A stretch of DNA of 64,000 nt from Granulicella paludicola (lineage in GTDB: Bacteria; Acidobacteriota; Terriglobia; Terriglobales; Acidobacteriaceae): contig NZ_JAGSYC010000025.1 of NCBI RefSeq assembly GCF_025685545.1, positions 62,001-126,000 of the forward strand, given 5' to 3'. The notes beneath the pieces were generated by a model. The model was not told the DNA's origin. It did no database searches and worked only from the letters and a program-made list of their open reading frames with translations. Shown piece by piece: positions 25,985 to 34,432 of the stretch. How positions within the stretch are numbered: position 1 is the stretch's first letter; every line of letters starts with the position of its first letter. Position numbers and translations under genes: made by a program.

Positions 25985-27664
25985 ATGTTTGGATCGAAGC
26001 AGCAATCTCTGAAGCAGCATAGGCAACAGCGGGACTGGCAACATCAGGCGCAAGCTCATATAACCCAACAGCCGCATTCGGGGGCACAAAGCCCACAGGC
26101 GCAGCAGCGTGGCGGAGCCCATGAGGGCGCGCACGGGCGCCCGTTTGACCTTGCGCAGATCGCGCTGGACGAGATGCACGCCGTCGGGTTCAAGCCAGAG
26201 TTTGGCGACGGGGTCGCCGAACAGCTGGCAGAGATCGAAGGGCGCTTTGCAGAGTTAAAGCCACCTACTGGAGTAGAGGACCTGCGGGCGTTGGGGTGGT
26301 CTTCGATCGACAATGACACGTCCAGGGACCTCGATCAGATCGAGGTCGCAGATCGCGTTGCGGGGGGGATTCGTCTGCGCGTCGCGATCGGCGACGTCGC
26401 GGCGGCGGTCGCAAAGGATTCACCTATCGACAAACATGCGAAAGACCAGACGCAGACGATCTATACGGCGGTGAAGAACTTCCCGATGCTGCCGCTGGAG
26501 CTTTCTGCCGGGCTGACCAGCCTCAACGAGAATGCAGACCGACTCGGGGTCATGATGACGTTTGTTGTTGGCCCGGACGGCGAGATTGTTGAGGAGGGTG
26601 TATCGCTGGCGATGGTGCGCAACCGGGCGCAGCTGGCATATTCGCGCGTGGGGCCGTGGCTGGAAAAGACGGCGGCGGGCGTGATCGACAACGATGGGTT
26701 ATCGCTGCGGTCGGACAGCGCACGAGAGCACGAAGAGGCGCAACTGGACTCCGGCACGCTGCCCGAGAACTGGCTGATCGATCAATTAAGACTTCAGGAT
26801 GAGGCTGCGCAACTGCTTCACGCGGCGCGCGTGAAGAAGGGCGCGCTGGAGTTTCACAAGTCCGAAGCCGACCCCGTGGTGATGGACGGTCGCGTCGTCG
26901 ATGTCCGCGAAGCGGTGCAAAACCGCGCGATGAACCTGATTGAGGATTTGATGGTTGCAGCGAACGGCGTGATGGCCCGCGCGTTGCGCAAGGGCGGTCG
27001 CAGCGGATTGCAGCGCGTGGTGGTGGTGCCTGCTCGCTGGGACCGCATCGTGGCGCTGGCACAGGCGCATGGCACGGAGCTGCCCGTAAACCCTGATTCG
27101 GTGGCCTTGAACAACTTCTTAGAGGTGCAGCGTCTCAAGGATGAGGACCACTATCCTGATCTGGCTGTCGCGGTCATCAAGCTGATGGGGCCCGGACAAT
27201 ACCTGCTGATGAAGCCCGACGATGATCCGACGGGACACTTCGGACTGGCAGCGCGTGACTATACGCACTCTACGGCGCCGAACCGCAGGTTCCCTGATCT
27301 TGTGACGCAGCGAGTGCTTCATGCGATGTCGCACAAGGAGGCTGCGCCCTACAGCGATGCTGAGCTGACCGAGATCGCGATGCACTGCAACGATGCCGAT
27401 AAGGCGCTGCGGAAGATCGAGCGCGATATGCAGAAGCGCATGGCTGCGGTCGCCATGTCCAGCCGCATCGGCCAGGTGTTTGCGGGCGTCGTGACTGGCT
27501 CCAGCGAGAAGGGCGTGTATGTGCGTGTTCTCAATCCTCCATTTGAGGGCCGCGTGGTGCAGAACGGAGAAGGTCTGGATGTTGGCGACAAGGTGAACGT
27601 GAAGCTGATCCATACCGATCCACTGCGGGCGTTCATCGACTTTGCGAAGGTGAGCAGCCGCTAA
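25985..27664 (+). CDS. RNB-domain exoribonuclease (RNase II/R superfamily)
   Basis: The 559-aa protein begins with a Gln/His-rich disordered segment (about 50 residues), followed by an RNB catalytic domain and a short C-terminal S1-like barrel (FAGVVTGSSEKGVYVRVLNPPFEGRVV). The catalytic block is SIDNDTSRDLDQIE. Three of the four RNase II aspartates are kept and the fourth is Gln, as I recall for a compact Deinococcus-like branch. The substrate-binding DYTHSTAPNRRFPDLVTQR is intact. It should degrade RNA 3' to 5'. It lacks cold-shock domains, so it is smaller than RNase R. ATG 25985 is the preferred start; GTG 25961 is the alternative. Confidence 0.88.
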   Translation: MFGSKQQSLKQHRQQRDWQHQAQAHITQQPHSGAQSPQAQQRGGAHEGAHGRPFDLAQIALDEMHAVGFKPEFGDGVAEQLAEIEGRFAELKPPTGVEDLRALGWSSIDNDTSRDLDQIEVADRVAGGIRLRVAIGDVAAAVAKDSPIDKHAKDQTQTIYTAVKNFPMLPLELSAGLTSLNENADRLGVMMTFVVGPDGEIVEEGVSLAMVRNRAQLAYSRVGPWLEKTAAGVIDNDGLSLRSDSAREHEEAQLDSGTLPENWLIDQLRLQDEAAQLLHAARVKKGALEFHKSEADPVVMDGRVVDVREAVQNRAMNLIEDLMVAANGVMARALRKGGRSGLQRVVVVPARWDRIVALAQAHGTELPVNPDSVALNNFLEVQRLKDEDHYPDLAVAVIKLMGPGQYLLMKPDDDPTGHFGLAARDYTHSTAPNRRFPDLVTQRVLHAMSHKEAAPYSDAELTEIAMHCNDADKALRKIERDMQKRMAAVAMSSRIGQVFAGVVTGSSEKGVYVRVLNPPFEGRVVQNGEGLDVGDKVNVKLIHTDPLRAFIDFAKVSSR

Positions 27665-27751
27665 GACAAATTGCTCGCGACCCTTGCGCTCTTGACACGC
27701 ATCGTAGGATGAAAGTGCGCGTGAGTTCTGCCGCGCCTGCTAGGGGCCTCG

Positions 27752-29464
27752 ATGAGCGAAGAACAGAATAATCCAGTCATTCCTGCGCCGATGGCGACGT
27801 ACCGCGCGGAGATGGCGTTTCCTTCACTGACGGACGAGATGCTCGTCCGGCTGCAGAGCTATGGTCGTCCGGATACCTTTGAAGCGAATGTTTCGTTGTG
27901 GTCGCGCGGGCAGCGAGAGGTGGACATGTTTGTTCTGCTCGAAGGCTCGATTGAAGTCTTCGTACGCGATGAGCAGGACGATACACAGGTCTATGTGACG
28001 ATCCACGAGAAGCAGTTTTCAGGTGAGCTCGACATGCTGAGTTCGCGCCCGACGCTGGTGAACGGACGCACGGCGACCGCGTGCAGGATACTGCGCATCC
28101 CACGCCCTGAGTTGCAGCGGTTGATGCGGTCCGAAGGCGACATAGCGAACCTCATCATGCAGGCCATTATCTGGCGTCGGCTCGGGATTCTGGAGAACGC
28201 GACGGCGGGCATTGTGCTGCTGGGCAGCAGTACGGCGGCGGAGACGATCCAGCTGCAACGCTTTCTCACGCGCAACTCCTATCCGCACCGACTGCTGGAG
28301 CCAACGGCAGAGCAGAGCGCCTGTTCTGAGGCGCGTGATCTAGCGGGCGGCGAAAAGTTTTTGCCAGCGATCCTGTTTACGGACGGCACGATTCTGCATC
28401 GACCGACGATTGCGGAGCTCGCCGACCAACTCGGTTTGACCGAGCAGCTCGACCCGGAGACCACGTACGACATCACCGTCGTAGGTGCCGGTCCCGCGGG
28501 GCTGGCGGCGGCGGTGTATGGTGCTTCAGAAGGGCTCTGCACGCTGGTGGTCGAAGGTACCGCGCCCGGTGGACAGGCCGGCACGAGCTCGAAGATCGAA
28601 AATTATCTCGGTTTTCCGACTGGTGTTTCAGGTCAGGAGCTGGCGAACCGAGCTCTGGTGCAGGCGCAGAAGTTTGGAGCGCGCCTGGCGATCTCGCGCG
28701 ATGTGGTGGGCATCGATCAAGTGGAGGGAATGCACCATGTGCGTCTTTCGGATGGGACGACACTGCATTCGCGGTCGATCGTGATTGCCACCGGCGCGGC
28801 TTACCGCAAGCTATCGGTACCAAACTACGAAAGGTTCGAAGGTCAGGGCATCCAGTATGCAGCCACCGCGATGGAGGCTGTGTTGTGTCGACATCAGGAG
28901 GTCGCTGTTGTCGGCGGCGGCAACTCTGCGGGCCAGGCTGCGATCTTCCTCTCTGGCATTGCAAAGCATGTACACCTGATCATCCGGGGACGCGCTCTTG
29001 CGGCGACGATGTCGCAATATCTGATCTCGCGCATCGAGAACTCTTCTCGCATCACTCTGCATGTATGCACGGAGATCGAAAGGCTGGATGGCGAGAAGAG
29101 TTTGAGCAGCGCGACCTGGATCAACCAGGGAACAGGCCAGCGAGAGACGCGAGACATCGGAAGCCTGTTTGTGATGATCGGTGCGGAGCCGAATACCGGC
29201 TGGCTCTACGGCACACTGGCGCTTGATAAGAAGGGCTTTGTAATTACTGGCACAGAGAAGGCGTTCGAGAACACGCGCTATGCAACCAGTGTTCCCGGCA
29301 TCTATGCAGTGGGCGATGCTCGCTCGGATTCTGTGAAGCGTGTTGCGTCGGCGGTTGGCGAGGGTTCTGTGGTCGTATCGGATATCCATCGTTACCTTGC
29401 ACGCCAAATCGAAGTAGGAGCGGATGCCAACTCAACGCTGGCGGCAATGCAGGCTTCGCACTAA
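27752..29464 (+). CDS. cNMP-binding / Trx-fold / thioredoxin-reductase-like fusion
   Basis: This 570-aa protein has three parts. Residues 20-140 form a cyclic-nucleotide-binding-type barrel (SLWSRGQREVDMFVLLEGSIEVF). Residues 150-230 look like a thioredoxin/glutaredoxin fold without redox Cys (FLPAILFTDGTILHRPT). Residues 238-555 are a thioredoxin-reductase-like flavoprotein with the FAD motif VVGAGPAGLAAAVYGA, the NADPH motif VVGGGNSAGQAA and the C-terminal IYAVGDAR. The CATC redox pair of true thioredoxin reductases is replaced by AATA at about residue 370, so it cannot reduce thioredoxin through that site. It may be a sensor-controlled NAD(P)H oxidoreductase. It follows the RNB gene on the same strand after 87 bp. 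Confidence 0.88.
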   Translation: MSEEQNNPVIPAPMATYRAEMAFPSLTDEMLVRLQSYGRPDTFEANVSLWSRGQREVDMFVLLEGSIEVFVRDEQDDTQVYVTIHEKQFSGELDMLSSRPTLVNGRTATACRILRIPRPELQRLMRSEGDIANLIMQAIIWRRLGILENATAGIVLLGSSTAAETIQLQRFLTRNSYPHRLLEPTAEQSACSEARDLAGGEKFLPAILFTDGTILHRPTIAELADQLGLTEQLDPETTYDITVVGAGPAGLAAAVYGASEGLCTLVVEGTAPGGQAGTSSKIENYLGFPTGVSGQELANRALVQAQKFGARLAISRDVVGIDQVEGMHHVRLSDGTTLHSRSIVIATGAAYRKLSVPNYERFEGQGIQYAATAMEAVLCRHQEVAVVGGGNSAGQAAIFLSGIAKHVHLIIRGRALAATMSQYLISRIENSSRITLHVCTEIERLDGEKSLSSATWINQGTGQRETRDIGSLFVMIGAEPNTGWLYGTLALDKKGFVITGTEKAFENTRYATSVPGIYAVGDARSDSVKRVASAVGEGSVVVSDIHRYLARQIEVGADANSTLAAMQASH

Positions 29465-29470
29465 GTTTTA

Positions 29471-29521
29471 GCTTAAAGACGAACCCCTCATGCACAGCGC
29501 ATGAGGGGTTCGTCTTTAAGC
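29471..29521. terminator. bidirectional terminator
   Basis: A perfect 23-bp stem with a 5-nt loop (29494-29498) lies between convergent genes. The arms begin GCTTAAAGACGAACCCC and end GGGGTTCGTCTTTAAGC, with A/T-rich outer ends on both sides. Confidence 0.92.
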
Positions 29522-29531
29522 GCAGGGCGGC

Positions 29532-30182
29532 TCATTTGCCGGATACGGTTGCGAGCGTGGTGTAAGGCGAGCGCGAAGCGGTCGCAGCATTCTGCGAGGG
29601 CTGCAACATGGGCGTCTGATTGACAAGACCGCTGACGATGCCGACGAGTGCGGTAGGGATCGAAGGTTTCTCCATAATGACGATGCGAGCCTGGCCGTTG
29701 ATGTCGTACGTGTGCAGGCCGACGTGGAAGGCGGTTTCGATCTGCGCGGCCGTGCCGGAGAAGTCGATGACCATGCCCGTGGGCGAGACTGAATTGAGTG
29801 TGAGCCCATGTGTGCCGAGCCAGATGGCGACCTCGGTGATGTCCGCGTGCGAGGGGCCGTAGAGCTGACCGATCTGCTGCGCCGAGAGCCACTGGTGATA
29901 GTTGGGCGAGTCGCTGTCATCCACGGTGGTAATGTAAGCCGCCATAGCGGCCTCGTGTGCCGGAGAACGCTGCAGCTGCAGCAGCATGTGTTCTATGGGT
30001 GTCGAGCGAGCCACAGGGCCGCGGTCGCTGGAAGGATCAAGAGCAACGGTGTGGACGTTGCCAGGTAGAGCGGAGCGCTGCGTGTCGTTGATGCGCGTGC
30101 GAAGAAAGGAGGTTCCCTGGGCGTTGGCTACTGCGGAGAGAGTGAGCCCGGTGACGATAGCAAGTGCGAGAGTGAACTTCAT
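29532..30182 (-). CDS. free-standing pro-kumamolisin activation domain protein
   Basis: The 216-aa exported protein (signal peptide FTLALAIVTGLTLSAVANAQ) consists of the activation prodomain of S53 peptidases and nothing else: NYHQWLSAQQIGQLYGPS, VAIWLGTHGLTLNSVSPTGMVIDFSG and the prodomain C-terminus IPTALVGIVSGL. It ends soon after this point with no Glu-Asp-Ser catalytic domain. AGGAG precedes ATG 30182. Its neighbour 337 bp upstream on the same strand is a full S53 peptidase whose prodomain is clearly similar. It may be a remnant, or a foldase or inhibitor acting in trans. Confidence 0.85.
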   Translation of the reverse strand: MKFTLALAIVTGLTLSAVANAQGTSFLRTRINDTQRSALPGNVHTVALDPSSDRGPVARSTPIEHMLLQLQRSPAHEAAMAAYITTVDDSDSPNYHQWLSAQQIGQLYGPSHADITEVAIWLGTHGLTLNSVSPTGMVIDFSGTAAQIETAFHVGLHTYDINGQARIVIMEKPSIPTALVGIVSGLVNQTPMLQPSQNAATASRSPYTTLATVSGK

Positions 30183-30519
30183 GGTGTGCTCCTTTGTCGG
30201 TTGAACTCGATTGAACGGGCCGCGTTGGCCGTGTAGGCGACGACAGAGCTGCAAAGAGACAACAGTGTTACAGGGGTAACCCTTAAGAGGTATGTACTTT
30301 CGAAATCAGATGCGTTGGCGCGATAGTATGTCGCGCTCCTGTTGATAACAAGGCTACGAAAGCATGTAGACCGGAAGATTACCTGAGATCCGTCGCAGCC
30401 AAGGTCTTCAGAGCGTTCTTCGGTACTCAAGAATCAATGCATTAGCGCAAAAAGAAGAGGAGCCTTGGCGGCTCCCCTTTTGGAATTAGTGCAAAAGAAA
30501 GTCTTGGAACAGGATTTCG
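30183..30519. other. intergenic region between prodomain gene and S53 peptidase
   Basis: No gene is visible here. Next to the free prodomain gene lies its Shine-Dalgarno and presumably its promoter, and at the other end is the terminator of the S53 peptidase at 30446-30475. The middle is rather A+T-rich and shows no repeat. Confidence 0.5.
30446..30475 (-). terminator. terminator after the S53 peptidase gene
   Basis: On the minus strand GGAGCC-GCCAA-GGCTCC is followed by TCTTCTTTTTG, a compact stem with a T-rich tail 44 bp past the stop. Confidence 0.85.
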
Positions 30520-32697
30520 TCAATGACTGACCGTACCCCAGTTGTTGACGAGGTTGTAGGCGTTGATGGTGCCGATGCCAGTAGCAAAGTCCCAGCCAGT
30601 AGTGGTTTTGTAGGCGGGCAGATAGCTGGTGGTGGAGGTAGAGAGCACGCCGTTGGTGCCGGAGGGGATATAGCAGTTGACTTTGCCCGTGCAGTTTACG
30701 TCCATGTCGCCGGAGGTGACGTCATAGAACGTACAGCTGCTACCGATAGCGTTGCCGTTCGAGGAGTTGCAAGTGGTGCTGCCCGCTGAGCCGTATTCAG
30801 CCTTGGCGAGGTTGTAGTAGGTGGGTGTCGGCAGTCCCCAGGAGGACGCCGTCTTCTGATTCACCAGTGCCTGGATCGCCGCCATGATCGGAGACGCGAA
30901 GCTGGTGCCACCTGCTCCGGACCACGCGCTGGGAGCGCCTTTACAGGCAACGCCGCCCTCGCGGGTATCGGACCAGCAGTAGACGTAGTAATGTCCCCAG
31001 ACACCGTTCGCAGCAAACAGCGAAACGTCGGGGATGTCACGGACGCCATCTGCGGGAACGCCGACGAGCGCCTGCCAGGTTGGTTTTGCATAGCCTTTGC
31101 AGGTGCCTGTGACTTCCCCTGAGGTTGAGGCCGTGCCGGTCGCGCAGCCCGAAGGGCCGCCACTGCCTGACGCTGTGGTGAGGTAGTCTGCCTTGCCGGT
31201 GGTGGAGTTGCAGAAGCCACTGGTACCATACGTGGCGCTATAGCCCTGAGCCTTGGCGAGCAGGGTGCTGGCGCAGGAGTCGTTCCAAGGAATCTCGGGG
31301 ATGTACGACTTCGCCGAGGCGTAGGTGCTGGTGTTGGTAGTGTTCCAGTAGCTGCTGTTGGTGGCCGTTGCCGTGTCACCGAAGTCGGTGCCACCAACGG
31401 CCACGTTGTAAGGCGTCGAAGCGAAGCCGGAGACCGTGATGCCATGCGTGGCTTTCGTGAGATCGGCATCGCTGCTGGCTGCGCCTTCATCGCCAGAGGA
31501 GACGAAGACCGAAATACCCTCGGCGGCTGCCGACTTGTAGGTTGAGTTGTAGGCAGCGTTGGCGGTGGCGCCGTTTTCACTCTCGCTTTCGCCATAGCTA
31601 ATGCTAACGATCTTCGGAGGCGCGGTGCCGCTGACGATGTTCTCAAGCGCGATCAGGCCGCCGAAGGTGGTGCTGGTGTCCTTGCAGGAGGCCAGCACGA
31701 TCGCCGCAGAAGGCGCGGCTGCGGAGGCCCACTCGGCATCGAGGATGGCTTCCCCATCATCGGCGTTCGTGCCCGGGTTGGTGCAGTTGCTTCCCGGATG
31801 CTCCTGCGTGAAGCTGCCTGCTGTGTAGGTGGACAGACCGAAGGTAGAGCGGAAGGTCGTCCAGTCCGTAGTGGAGTAGACGTTGGTGTCTTCAATGACA
31901 ACGATCGTCTGTCCCTGCCCGGAGAAGCCTGCTGTGAACAACGGTGTCAGGTTGTAGATAGTCGCCAGGTCACCGGGTACGACCGCCTGGTAGGTGCTGC
32001 TGCCGGAGGTGTAGGTGTAATCGGCGTTCGGTCCCTTGCTGGTCTGCGTGCCGCTGTGGACATCGATGTGCGCGGTCTTCACATTCTTGTGCATGGCGTG
32101 CGGCCGGAAGTCGTTGAGACTGACGACGCCACCAACAACACCCACGAGGGCAGTGGGGATCGAAGGATTCTGCGTATTGGCGATGTGCGCAACGCCGTTG
32201 ACGGAGAGGTTATGCAACGCTGGATGGAAGGCCTCTTCGACTTGCGAGGCATTACCGGAGAAGTCGATGACCATGCCTGTAGCGTCTACTGAGTTGACGG
32301 TGAGGCCGTTTGACTTCAGCCAGCTTTCGACGGACGCAATGTCTTCGGGAGCCGGGCCATAGGTCGTGCCGAGCTGTGCCGCAGTGAGCCACTTGTGATA
32401 GTTCGGACCGGATGGGTCATTCAAGGTGGCGATGTAGCTGGTGAGGGCCGCCTCGCTTTCGGGCGAGCGCTGTAACTGCAGCAGCATGTGATCGAGCGGC
32501 AGCGATGAGGAGACGGCGCCGCGATCGTTAAGCGGGTCGAGAGCGGCGGAGCGAACGTTGCCGAACAGCGATGTCCGTTGCGCATCGTTGATGGGCGAAT
32601 GGATGCGAGCGGCAGACTGTGCTTGCACGAGTGGCGTGAGGGCGAGAGCTGCTACGAGAGACAGCTCTGTAAGGTAGGAAACCGGTGACTGCTTCAT
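30520..32697 (-). CDS. S53 family serine-carboxyl peptidase (sedolisin/kumamolisin)
   Basis: This secreted acid protease is 725 aa long: a signal peptide, a pro-kumamolisin prodomain (about residues 30-200), then the catalytic domain. The triad is Glu316 and Asp320 in DDGEAILDAEW and Ser599 in GGTSFASP, with the oxyanion Asp403 in SSGDEGA; the Glu-Asp spacing of four is that of sedolisin. The calcium site is suggested by DVTSGDMD and the late TTGWDFATGIG. Several Cys pairs in the Ser/Thr-rich middle probably form disulfides. It degrades proteins at low pH, fitting an acidic soil habitat. The neighbouring free prodomain gene is a likely partial duplicate. Confidence 0.94.
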   Translation of the reverse strand: MKQSPVSYLTELSLVAALALTPLVQAQSAARIHSPINDAQRTSLFGNVRSAALDPLNDRGAVSSSLPLDHMLLQLQRSPESEAALTSYIATLNDPSGPNYHKWLTAAQLGTTYGPAPEDIASVESWLKSNGLTVNSVDATGMVIDFSGNASQVEEAFHPALHNLSVNGVAHIANTQNPSIPTALVGVVGGVVSLNDFRPHAMHKNVKTAHIDVHSGTQTSKGPNADYTYTSGSSTYQAVVPGDLATIYNLTPLFTAGFSGQGQTIVVIEDTNVYSTTDWTTFRSTFGLSTYTAGSFTQEHPGSNCTNPGTNADDGEAILDAEWASAAAPSAAIVLASCKDTSTTFGGLIALENIVSGTAPPKIVSISYGESESENGATANAAYNSTYKSAAAEGISVFVSSGDEGAASSDADLTKATHGITVSGFASTPYNVAVGGTDFGDTATATNSSYWNTTNTSTYASAKSYIPEIPWNDSCASTLLAKAQGYSATYGTSGFCNSTTGKADYLTTASGSGGPSGCATGTASTSGEVTGTCKGYAKPTWQALVGVPADGVRDIPDVSLFAANGVWGHYYVYCWSDTREGGVACKGAPSAWSGAGGTSFASPIMAAIQALVNQKTASSWGLPTPTYYNLAKAEYGSAGSTTCNSSNGNAIGSSCTFYDVTSGDMDVNCTGKVNCYIPSGTNGVLSTSTTSYLPAYKTTTGWDFATGIGTINAYNLVNNWGTVSH

Positions 32698-32944
32698 AAG
32701 GACGCTCCTGAATCGAAATACTCGGCAGGGGAATACAAGGGCGCTGATTGCCGCTCATGGAGACAAGGGTGCATGACTCTACGGCTTTGAAGCTTGAAGC
32801 ATGAGTTCTCTGGTTCTGACTCGTTGCGCGATGGTAGGAGGTAGACGAGAAATGTTACAACCTAACGGAAGCATGTAGACCTCCGTTCCTCGCGTTGTGG
32901 CGAAATGAGGCTGCGCAATTTACCGGGAAAAGAGCAAAGCATAG

Positions 32945-34429
32945 ATGATTCGAACCTACGGAATGGCAGCGTTGTTGTTGATGGGATACACAACGAGCGT
33001 GGTGGCACACGCGCAGGGAGACCCTGCGCGCGCCTTCGATGCCGCGACGGCCGCCGTACGCAAACCCGGAACGAAGGTGCGTGTGGACCTTATCGGCGAC
33101 TCCACGCAGACCTTGAATGCTGGCTATGGACGCGGCTTCTGCGCCAATATGAAGGCGGATGTGGACTGCCTCGACATGGCGAAGGGCGGCGCTAGTACGC
33201 GAACCTATCGTGAGCAGGGTCTGTGGGATCGAGCCCTGCAGACGAAGCCGGATTACATGGTGATCCAGTTCGGACATAACGACCTGGTGACAAAGGAGCA
33301 TCTTGATCGACAGGTCGAGCTGCCGGATTACATCGCAAACCTGAAGCGATTTGTTATGGAGGCGCGCTCTGCGGGGATTACGCCTGTGCTGGTGACGCCG
33401 TTGACGCGCCGGTACTTTGAGGCGGACGGCAAGATTCATTCTGACCTGACGCAGTACAGCCAGGCGATGACGGGTGTGGCTATGGAGATGAAGGTGCCGC
33501 TGATCGATCTGCAAGCAGAGAGCATCGCCTATCTCGATAAGGTGGGTGAAGCTGAAGGCAACAAGCTCGCGATTACAAAGAAGGACAGCGACGGCAAAAC
33601 GATCTTCGATAAGACGCACTTGAACTGGGCCGGGTCGTATGTCTTCGGGCGCATGGTTGCGGTGGGCTTGCGGGATGCCGTGCCGAAGCTGCGGTTCGAT
33701 GTGAAGAGTGAAGCTGCGACCTTACCGCCAGAAGGCGTGAAGGCGATGAAGGTGCTCAACGGCGGACCGGTAAAGATCGTGCTGGTGGGGGATTCGACGA
33801 CAGCGCCGGAAGGTGGCTGGGGGCCGGGTTTCTGCGCGCTGATGACGAAGAACGTGACGTGCATCGACGATGCGCTGAACGGACGGAGCACAAAGAGCTT
33901 CATCGACGAAGGCGCGTGGGCAAAGGCGCTGGCAAAGAAGGGCGATTACTACACGATCCAGTTCGGGCACAACGACCAGAAGCCGAACCCCGATCGCCAC
34001 ACCGATCCAGGCTCGACCTTCGACGACAACCTGCGCAGGTTCATTCATGACGTGCAGGCGATCGGCGGAGTTCCGATTATCATCACACCGCTGAGTCGCA
34101 GAACGTTCATCGATGGCAAGGTGAAGGAAGACCTGAATGAATATGCGGCTGCAGCGAAGCATGTGGCAGCAGAAGAGGGCGTGACGTGTGTCGATCTCAA
34201 TGCGATGTCAACGAAGCTATTGAACACAATGACGCAGGAGCAGGCGGACGAGTTCGATATGACAGGCCATGCCGACGCCAAGGCGGAGAACGGCGCAGCT
34301 GCGAAGCTCGATCGCACTCATCTGAACGACAAGGGCAAAGCGGTTTTTGGGCGCATGGTCGCGGACGATCTTATCCGCACTCAAGTGGAGCTCGGGCCGG
34401 ATGTGATCGGCGCCCCTGCCAAGCCGTAG
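32945..34429 (+). CDS. tandem SGNH acetylesterase, rhamnogalacturonan-acetylesterase-like
   Basis: This exported 494-aa protein contains two complete SGNH-hydrolase domains in tandem. Domain 1 has GDST with Ser53, GHND with Asn112, and DKTHLN with Asp222 and His225. Domain 2 has GDST with Ser284, GHND with Asn343, and DRTHLN with Asp456 and His459. Both triads are intact, so both halves may be active. Each resembles rhamnogalacturonan acetylesterases of carbohydrate esterase family 12, which deacetylate pectin backbones, and each has a similar C-terminal FGRMVA helix. The gene stands alone and converges on the next gene with only 3 bp between stops. A GH105 pectin enzyme lies 18 kb away. Confidence 0.88.
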   Translation: MIRTYGMAALLLMGYTTSVVAHAQGDPARAFDAATAAVRKPGTKVRVDLIGDSTQTLNAGYGRGFCANMKADVDCLDMAKGGASTRTYREQGLWDRALQTKPDYMVIQFGHNDLVTKEHLDRQVELPDYIANLKRFVMEARSAGITPVLVTPLTRRYFEADGKIHSDLTQYSQAMTGVAMEMKVPLIDLQAESIAYLDKVGEAEGNKLAITKKDSDGKTIFDKTHLNWAGSYVFGRMVAVGLRDAVPKLRFDVKSEAATLPPEGVKAMKVLNGGPVKIVLVGDSTTAPEGGWGPGFCALMTKNVTCIDDALNGRSTKSFIDEGAWAKALAKKGDYYTIQFGHNDQKPNPDRHTDPGSTFDDNLRRFIHDVQAIGGVPIIITPLSRRTFIDGKVKEDLNEYAAAAKHVAAEEGVTCVDLNAMSTKLLNTMTQEQADEFDMTGHADAKAENGAAAKLDRTHLNDKGKAVFGRMVADDLIRTQVELGPDVIGAPAKP

Positions 34430-34432
34430 CGG

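Noticed and set aside
27752-29464. a true thioredoxin reductase (trxB)
   Set aside because: The CxxC redox pair is missing (AATA at about residue 370) and a Crp-type domain is fused in front, so the usual name would mislead.
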